Shown: one piece after another, positions 24,129 through 29,425 of the stretch | Layout: each line of letters starts with the position of its first letter | Numbering within the stretch: position 1 is the stretch's first letter | Assembly (NCBI GenBank): GCA_041591635.1 | Contig: JBFHRO010000012.1 | Span: forward strand, 1 to 29,425 | Source of the DNA: JACKOD01 sp041591635 | GTDB lineage: Bacteria > Pseudomonadota > Gammaproteobacteria > Pseudomonadales > Oleiphilaceae | Length of the DNA: 29,425 bases | Direction: 5' to 3' | Notes under the pieces: generated by a model | Seen by the model: only the letters and a program-made list of their open reading frames with translations | The model's database searches: none | What the model was told of the DNA's origin: nothing | Program-made: the position numbers and the translations under genes

Positions 24129-25403
24129 ATGAAAAAGCTGTTGCTGATGGGGGTGCTGCTGACCATTACTGCGTACGCGACTTTCAAAGTGTGGGTGTGG
24201 TATCAGGCGGATCAGTTGTTAAAGGGCTGGAAGCAAACTTATGCTGCCGACATGGCGTTATCCTATCGCTGGATTTATTCCTCGCTGGAGGGCGAAATAG
24301 GTGTTACCGGCGTTACGCTTACCCCTTTCGGATTGAAGGAATCGTTCGAAATAGGCGATGTAAAACTGAAATTTGCCAACGTGTTTGATCTCATCAGTCT
24401 GGATCGTTTGGCCGCCGGGACCTTCCCGGAACAGTTGCGGCTGATCATTTCCAATGCCTCATTGCGGGTGCGGGATGTAACTTTTGCCGATGTTGGCCAG
24501 ATTGGGACTGGCGACCGCAGGTTTGACTTTCTGGCGTTGCCTCAATGTGGCACATTGAACCGTTTCGGCGGTATCCAGTTACAGTCCCTGGGGTTGAATG
24601 CGTTGACCTCCCGAATCGAGATCGGTTACCGACGCCGGCCCTTGGCCGACAACCTGGTGCTGGATGCTGTCTGGAATGTCGATGATGTGGCGAGCATCAG
24701 CGTGGAGGCCGAGCTTGATCTGCCTTCGATGGGGTGGTCCTGGCCTGCCTTGGTGCAACTGCTGAACAAACCACAGAAGGCCGCCATCTCCCTTCACGAC
24801 CGAGGGCTGACCCGTCGCCTGGCGCTGGTGTGTGGCGAACGCACCGGGTTCAAACGGCCCGAGCTGGCCATGTTGATCAGTGATGGCTGGCTGGGGCAGT
24901 TGCGCTCCATCGGTATTGATATGGCGCCAGGGTGGCAGCAACTGCTGGGCGGCTTTATCGCCGAGGGCGGCGTGATGAGCCTGGTGTTTACGCCTGCCGT
25001 GGCCTTTAACCGCCTGCAATGGCAGGAACGCCTTGCGGACCAGTTATTGACCGACATGGGGATGCAGGTACACCTCAACGGCAAGCGTATGAGCAATCTG
25101 GGCTGGAAGTTTGATGCTGCCAGTTACGCCTTGCTGTGGAACAAAACGCCAGAGCCGGTGGCGGCAAAACCGGTAGCGGTCAAAAAGGCGCCGGCCCCCC
25201 GTTGGCGTGACGCCCAGCTTACCCAGCTGGCGACGCTGGTGGGCCAGGCGGTAAGAATCGTGCTCGTTAACGGCCGGTCGCTCGAAGGCACACTTTCGAA
25301 TGTGTCTGAATTTAGTCTCGAAGTTTCGCAGCAGCTCAGTAGTGGTCAGGTCGCGTACCCCTTGCGCAAGGAAGAGGTGGCGATTCTTGAGGTGTGGCAA
25401 TAA
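24129..25403 (+). CDS. Envelope protein with C-terminal Sm-like domain, unknown function
   Basis: This 424-aa protein starts with a signal anchor (MKKLLLMGVLLTITAYATFKVWVWY). A long domain follows, rich in beta-strands and reminiscent of DUF945/AsmA-like envelope proteins (RWIYSSLEGEIGVTGVTLTPFGLKESFEIGDVKLKF). After a proline/alanine/lysine linker (about 345-362) the last 60 residues look like an Sm/Hfq-type fold: VGQAVRIVLVNGRSLEGTLS, then strands ending VAYPLRKEEVAILEV. That assignment is by pattern only. A conserved gene of similar kind lies between argA and argE in Pseudomonas (PA5205, from memory); here it lies just before argE by 30 bases, so it may belong to the same transcript. ATG 24129 is chosen over an ATG 14 codons upstream, which would spoil the signal. 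Confidence 0.75.
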   Translation: MKKLLLMGVLLTITAYATFKVWVWYQADQLLKGWKQTYAADMALSYRWIYSSLEGEIGVTGVTLTPFGLKESFEIGDVKLKFANVFDLISLDRLAAGTFPEQLRLIISNASLRVRDVTFADVGQIGTGDRRFDFLALPQCGTLNRFGGIQLQSLGLNALTSRIEIGYRRRPLADNLVLDAVWNVDDVASISVEAELDLPSMGWSWPALVQLLNKPQKAAISLHDRGLTRRLALVCGERTGFKRPELAMLISDGWLGQLRSIGIDMAPGWQQLLGGFIAEGGVMSLVFTPAVAFNRLQWQERLADQLLTDMGMQVHLNGKRMSNLGWKFDAASYALLWNKTPEPVAAKPVAVKKAPAPRWRDAQLTQLATLVGQAVRIVLVNGRSLEGTLSNVSEFSLEVSQQLSSGQVAYPLRKEEVAILEVWQ

Positions 25404-25433
25404 CCGGCACGGCGCCGTAACCAGGAGATGCCT

Positions 25434-26588
25434 GTGGCACCTAGAGGGATTCCCGATTTTCCGGGGTTGTTGTCTGAGTTAATCGCTCAGCCTTCCATGA
25501 GCAGTGCCGCTTCTGCCTGGAATGTCAGCAATGCCGGTGTGATTCACAAGCTGGCCGACTGGCTGGGTGCGCTTGGCTTTGCGATAGAAATAGTTACCGT
25601 CAGTCGCAATCCTGACAAGTTGAACCTGATTGCCACCTTTGGCAAGGGTGCCGGCGGACTGGTGCTGTCGGGGCATACCGACACGGTTCCCTACGACGAA
25701 ACCCGCTGGCAGTCAGATCCCTTCACCCTGACCGAAGCGACGGGGCGCTGGTATGGCCTTGGCACCTGTGACATGAAAGGCTTTTTCGCCGTTGTCATTC
25801 AGGCTATTCGCGAACTGCAGCTGACGCAGCTCTGTCAGCCCTTGATAGTGCTAGCCACGGCCGATGAAGAAACCTCAATGGCGGGCGCCAAGGCGTTGGT
25901 GCATGCAGGTAAACCCCGGGCACGTTATGCCGTGATCGGTGAGCCGACCGGGCTGGTGCCGGTGCATGCGCACAAGGGGGTGATGATGGAACGTATTCGC
26001 TTGCAGGGCGCTTCCGGGCACTCGTCTAATCCCAAACTCGGGCACAGCGCCCTGGAGTGCATGCTGGATGTCATGACCGAGCTTCGGGCGTTTCGGACCG
26101 AGTTACAGCAGGTGCATAATGCGTTGTTCACGGTGCCCGAGCCGACCTTGAATTTTGGTCGTATCGCTGGCGGCGATAACCCGAACCGGATTTGCGCCAG
26201 CTGTGAACTGGAGTTTGACTTGCGCCCGCTGCCGGGCATGAGCCTTGACACCCTTCGCTCTGATATGGAGGCGCGCCTTGCGCCCATCGCGAATCGTCAC
26301 CAGGTTGGCATGCAGTTCGAACGCCTGTTCGACGGTGTGCCAGCTTTTTCCAATACAATGGCTGAGGGTCTGGCGGCGCTGTGTACGGAACTCACGGGCC
26401 ATGCCCCGTCCGCCGTCGCCTTTGCGACCGAAGCGCCCTATCTGCAGCAGCTGGGCATGGATGTGCTGGTGATGGGGCCGGGTTCCATTAATCAGGCGCA
26501 TCAGCCCAACGAGTTCCTGGCGCAGGATCAGGCCGCTGCGGGAATCCGCGTCATCAAGACGCTGATCGGCCGACTTTGTCTGCAGTAG
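25434..26588 (+). CDS. argE: Acetylornithine deacetylase
   Basis: ArgE hydrolyses N-acetylornithine to ornithine and acetate, using two metal ions. The 384-aa M20-family protein shows the ligands in order: His in LSGHTDTVP, bridging Asp in GTCDMKG, general base and ligand Glu-Glu in ATADEETS, Glu (or Asp) in IGEPTG, and the last His in INQAHQPNE. The lid/dimerisation domain includes GASGHSSNP. The start is probably GTG 25434, because AGGAG at 25423-25427 lies six bases before it; ATG 25428 directly abuts that site and would add two residues. Together with argA and argB it covers several arginine steps in the acetylated pathway. The presence of argE suggests the linear route, though argJ may lie elsewhere. 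Confidence 0.93.
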   Translation: MAPRGIPDFPGLLSELIAQPSMSSAASAWNVSNAGVIHKLADWLGALGFAIEIVTVSRNPDKLNLIATFGKGAGGLVLSGHTDTVPYDETRWQSDPFTLTEATGRWYGLGTCDMKGFFAVVIQAIRELQLTQLCQPLIVLATADEETSMAGAKALVHAGKPRARYAVIGEPTGLVPVHAHKGVMMERIRLQGASGHSSNPKLGHSALECMLDVMTELRAFRTELQQVHNALFTVPEPTLNFGRIAGGDNPNRICASCELEFDLRPLPGMSLDTLRSDMEARLAPIANRHQVGMQFERLFDGVPAFSNTMAEGLAALCTELTGHAPSAVAFATEAPYLQQLGMDVLVMGPGSINQAHQPNEFLAQDQAAAGIRVIKTLIGRLCLQ

Positions 26589-26644
26589 GTCGGCAAGGCA
26601 GTGAATGCGTCTTTTCTCAGGGTATTGAATCGCACGGTAGCCAC

Positions 26645-27967
26645 ATGACCAGTCTTTCTGAAAACGCGTGGGTGGAATGGTTTCGCCACTCCTCACCCTA
26701 CATCAACGCCCACCGTCGGCGCACCATGGTGCTGACATTGGGGGGAGAAGCCTTTGAAGACGGCAATTTCATGAACATCATTCATGATATTGCCTTGCTC
26801 AGCAGTCTGGGTGTGAGGGTGGTGGTGGCGTTCGGTGCACGGCCCCAGATCGAGGCCCGCCTGCGGGACGCCGGCATTAACAGCCGTTTTCATGGCGGGC
26901 GGCGAGTCACCTTGCCTGCCATGATGGATGCCGTGCTCGAAGCCAGCGGTCGACTGCGCGCCCTGCTTGAGGCCAGGCTCTCCATGGGGATGGTGAATTC
27001 ACCGATGCATGGCGCCAGAATTCGGGCCGCCAGCGGCAACTTCGTCATTGCCCAGCCGGTGGGTGTGCTGGATGGCGTCGACTTGTGCCAGACCGGCCAG
27101 GTTCGGCGCATTGATATTGAAGCCATCAATGAGCGTCTGGATGCGGGCGCCGTGGTGTTGCTGCCGGCGATCGGCTACTCGATTACGGGCGATGCCTTTA
27201 ATCTGAGTTACGAAGATGTGGGAGCGGCCGCCGCCGCGGCTTTGCAGGCCGAAAAGCTGATACTCTTTGGGCCGCAGCCGGGCTTGATTACCCATGACGG
27301 GGTACTGTTGCGGGATCTGAGCATTCAGGAGGGGCATGCCTTGCTGGGCCAGTCGCTGCCAGACGAAGTGGCCCGCCTGCTGAAAGTGGCGTGCGAGGCG
27401 TGTGGCAAGGGGGTCAAACGTACCCACTTTATCAGTTATCAGGCCAATGGCTCGCTTTTGCGAGAACTTTTTACCCGCGATGGCAGCGGCACCATGCTCA
27501 GTGCCGACAACTACGAGCAAATACGTCAGGCACGTATTTACGATGTCAACGGTATTATGGAGTTGATCCTGCCGCTGGAAGAGCAGGGCGTGCTGATCCG
27601 GCGTTCACGCGAGCGCCTGGAAACCGAAATCGATTGTTTCACGGTGGACGAACGTGACGGCACCATTATAGGCTGTGCGGCGTTGTACGGTTTTCCCGAT
27701 GCGCAGGCCGGCGAGCTCGCCTGTTTTGTGGTACGGGCGGATTATCGTCGCCACGGCCGGGGTGACGCTTTGCTGGAGGTCATTGAACGCAAGGCCCGCC
27801 TCAAGGGCTGGACGCATCTGTATGCCCTGACGACCCGAACATCGCACTGGTTTATCGAACGTGGTTTTGTCGAAATCCCGGTGGCGGAACTGCCGCACAG
27901 CAAGCGCTCAAGCTACAACCTGGCACGCAACTCCAAGGTGTATGCCAAACGCCTGAGTGTCTCCTGA
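26645..27967 (+). CDS. argA: N-acetylglutamate synthase (amino-acid kinase-GNAT type)
   Basis: ArgA acetylates glutamate with acetyl-CoA, the first step of arginine synthesis. The 440-aa protein is bipartite. An N-terminal amino-acid-kinase-like domain (about 1-285, with VLTLGGEAF, VVVAFGARPQIEARL and AAAALQAEKLILFG) binds arginine as feedback inhibitor. The C-terminal GNAT acetyltransferase domain (about 295-440) has the acetyl-CoA loop RADYRRHGRGDALL and ends YNLARNSKVYAKRL, typical of ArgA. ATG 26645 matches family N-termini (TSLSENAWVEWFRHSSPYINAHR); an upstream in-frame ATG overlaps the argE end. The ribosome site is weak. The gap to argE is 56 bases, so cotranscription is likely. Confidence 0.96.
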   Translation: MTSLSENAWVEWFRHSSPYINAHRRRTMVLTLGGEAFEDGNFMNIIHDIALLSSLGVRVVVAFGARPQIEARLRDAGINSRFHGGRRVTLPAMMDAVLEASGRLRALLEARLSMGMVNSPMHGARIRAASGNFVIAQPVGVLDGVDLCQTGQVRRIDIEAINERLDAGAVVLLPAIGYSITGDAFNLSYEDVGAAAAAALQAEKLILFGPQPGLITHDGVLLRDLSIQEGHALLGQSLPDEVARLLKVACEACGKGVKRTHFISYQANGSLLRELFTRDGSGTMLSADNYEQIRQARIYDVNGIMELILPLEEQGVLIRRSRERLETEIDCFTVDERDGTIIGCAALYGFPDAQAGELACFVVRADYRRHGRGDALLEVIERKARLKGWTHLYALTTRTSHWFIERGFVEIPVAELPHSKRSSYNLARNSKVYAKRLSVS

Positions 27968-27989
27968 ACGCGTTGTCGCCTGAACGCGT
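27963..27989. repeat. 11-bp direct repeat across two converging stop codons
   Basis: CCTGAACGCGT occurs at 27963-27973 and 27979-27989. The first copy contains the argA stop and the second touches the stop of the converging metallopeptidase gene. The second copy with following bases also forms CCTGA-ACGCG-TCAGG. No T-tract supports termination. Confidence 0.75.
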
Positions 27990-29095
27990 CAGGGTGACGG
28001 GGCAGCGGCCAGTCGCGCCCGGCGGTCAAGTTCCGCCAGGGTTGCGTCGCGTTGTGACGGATCCGTATCACCCAGACGTACAACCTGCCGGTAGAAGTTC
28101 TGCCAGTTGCCCTGTTCATCGTGCCATAGCTGCACAAAAGCCGGAACCCACTGATGGTAGTTGGTCACTGTCAGCAGCTTGGCGTTGTTGATGGGACTGT
28201 TAAACCAGTGCTCGTAGGGGGAAGGGGCGGACAGCTCACGGGTCAATTCGGTGTGGCGACTTTTCAGGCGCGCAATGACGGCCTCTTTTTCCTGCAGCTT
28301 TTGTGCAACGGTCAAGTCCTCGCGTCCGTAGAGCTGACGCAGTTCCGCAACGGTGGTTTCGATCAGATCAAGGAAGGCCGCTTGCCAGCGCAGGCGATCA
28401 GGTGACGCCTTGGTGGCGATGCTGCCCGCCTGGGCCTGCCACTGCTGCAGGCCAAGCTGTTCCACGGCCGTGGCAAAGCTTTCGTTGAAACGGGTATCGC
28501 CTTTGACGTACACCACCTTGTGGGCGAGTTCGTGAAACAGCAGGGCAGCCAGATCATCGTCGGTGCGAAAGATAAAGGTGTTCAGTAGCGGGTCATCGAG
28601 CCAGCCGAGGGTGGAGTAAGCCGAAACACCGCCAAGGTAGGTGTCGAGGCCCTGGGCGATGAGTTCCGCCTCGTCATCGCGGGCCCGGCGCAGGTCAAAG
28701 TAGCCGCGATAGCTTTGACAGCCCACCAGCGGATAGCACCAGTGTTCCGGCGTGAGCGCCAAGGGCGGTGCGGCCATCAGGTTCCAGACCACATAAGGGC
28801 GACCGGTATCGGCATAATGCAGATAGCTGTCGCCAGGGTCGAGTTTGAGCACCTGCGCGGCAAAAACGCGGGCGCGTTGAGCCAGCTGTAGCTTGTGCCG
28901 TAGCTCGGCCGGTGTGGCCTCGGCGTCAATCAGCCTTTGTACCGGCACCTGCGACTGCCACAACCGGTATTGACCCTCAGCCAGATGCCGGTAATATCCG
29001 ACGCCGGAGCAGGCGAGCAGTGACAGACAGACAAGTGCCAGCAGCATCAGCGAGAGCCAGACGCGAACAGTATGGAAAACAGTCTTGCGGGTCAC
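27989..29095 (-). CDS. DUF2265-type zinc aminopeptidase, predicted lipoprotein
   Basis: This 368-aa protein matches the putative aminopeptidase family PF10023. It has a zinc motif HELAH at 188-192, followed by a glutamate (RFNESFA) that may be the third ligand. Flanking motifs GGVSAYSTLGWLDDPLLNTFI and SPINNAKLLTVTNYHQWVPAF are family-typical. The N-terminus is a lipoprotein signal: basic residues, a hydrophobic run, and L-L-A-C with Cys29, suggesting a lipid-anchored envelope protease. I chose GTG 29095 because AGGA (29104-29107) lies eight bases upstream and the signal sits properly. The open frame extends 41 codons further but would run into the divergent PilZ gene. Substrate is unknown. 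Confidence 0.85.
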   Translation of the reverse strand: MTRKTVFHTVRVWLSLMLLALVCLSLLACSGVGYYRHLAEGQYRLWQSQVPVQRLIDAEATPAELRHKLQLAQRARVFAAQVLKLDPGDSYLHYADTGRPYVVWNLMAAPPLALTPEHWCYPLVGCQSYRGYFDLRRARDDEAELIAQGLDTYLGGVSAYSTLGWLDDPLLNTFIFRTDDDLAALLFHELAHKVVYVKGDTRFNESFATAVEQLGLQQWQAQAGSIATKASPDRLRWQAAFLDLIETTVAELRQLYGREDLTVAQKLQEKEAVIARLKSRHTELTRELSAPSPYEHWFNSPINNAKLLTVTNYHQWVPAFVQLWHDEQGNWQNFYRQVVRLGDTDPSQRDATLAELDRRARLAAAPSP

Positions 29096-29204
29096 GGGGC
29101 CAATCCTGTTGTCATGAGGGTTAGTGACTATACTGTTGGGCAGAGGGTGCCGACAAGGCTGGTTTGCCGACTTAACGGAACTATAGACTTTTAAAGGATC
29201 GTCC

Positions 29205-29425
29205 ATGGAGCGACGCATAGGTTCACGACATGCGATTTACCTCAATGCCAGGATTTCGAGTCCCGAAGGCGACACTTGGCCTTGCATTATTGCGGACTTT
29301 TGTGCCGAAGGCATGTTCATCAAATACGATCCGCAGTTTTCCCTCTTTATCCAGGAAGCCATTGTGGCTTCGCCTTCGATGGTGTTTCAGGTAGCGTTCA
29401 AGGATTCGGATACCCAAAAACTGCA
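29205..29425 (+). CDS. PilZ-domain protein, 5' part only (possible DUF1631 family)
   Basis: The frame is open from ATG 29205 to the window end (73 complete codons). AAAGGA at 29193-29198 lies six bases before the ATG. The start MERRIGSRHAIYLNARIS followed by WPCIIADFCAEGMFIKY has the R-x-x-x-R motif and later small-residue pattern of PilZ c-di-GMP receptors. From memory this opening resembles the large DUF1631 proteins of gammaproteobacteria, which begin with such a domain. The full length cannot be seen. It is divergent from the metallopeptidase gene. If it binds c-di-GMP, it is a possible effector for the diguanylate cyclase about 5 kb away. Confidence 0.7.
   Translation, partial: MERRIGSRHAIYLNARISSPEGDTWPCIIADFCAEGMFIKYDPQFSLFIQEAIVASPSMVFQVAFKDSDTQKL

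Overview
The window reads as core chromosome of a gammaproteobacterium from the Pseudomonadales/Cellvibrionales neighbourhood (mid-50s %GC by eye). Several gene blocks match arrangements I know from Pseudomonas: ferredoxin next to coaD; engB, then cytochrome c4, dsbA and an EEP-family hydrolase; rpmG-rpmB / radC / coaBC-dut-algC-argB; and argE with argA beside a conserved envelope protein. I see no prophage, transposon, CRISPR array, toxin-antitoxin pair, defence island, rRNA or tRNA. The genus cannot be fixed from sequence reading alone.

Layout. 1-5990: polyphosphate kinase, an AI-2E/PerM-type permease, a reverse-strand pair (alpha/beta hydrolase plus small helical protein), and a DUF945-like envelope protein. 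6086-9414: reverse-strand run with a membrane-anchored coiled-coil protein, a gamma-glutamyltransferase predicted to be a lipoprotein, a 2[4Fe-4S] ferredoxin and coaD. 9415-12317: sparse DNA with one possible 39-codon ORF, then an aldehyde dehydrogenase divergent from a TetR regulator, with a perfect 20-bp palindrome inside the dehydrogenase promoter. 12370-15703: engB, a 305-bp gap with a good -10 box and a 10-bp tandem repeat, cytochrome c4, dsbA and an endonuclease/exonuclease/phosphatase protein. 15735-19000: rpmB-rpmG, radC, coaBC and dut. 19127-22909: a long membrane-fused AlgC and argB. 22918-29425: diguanylate cyclase, an envelope protein with an Sm-like tail, argE, argA, a DUF2265-type metallopeptidase lipoprotein and the start of a PilZ-domain gene.

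Shared themes are arginine biosynthesis (argA, argB, argE), coenzyme A synthesis (coaD, coaBC), envelope and redox homeostasis (dsbA, cytochrome c4, ggt), sugar-phosphate supply for exopolysaccharide/LPS (algC), and c-di-GMP signalling (a GGDEF enzyme and a PilZ protein).

No clearly new multi-gene system is present. The points most worth a second look are the palindrome-in-promoter control of the aldehyde dehydrogenase, the AlgC fusion to a two-TM periplasmic domain, the hydrolase whose usual N-terminal helical region seems to be a separate downstream gene, the Sm-like domain on an envelope protein, and the unexplained leader upstream of cytochrome c4.
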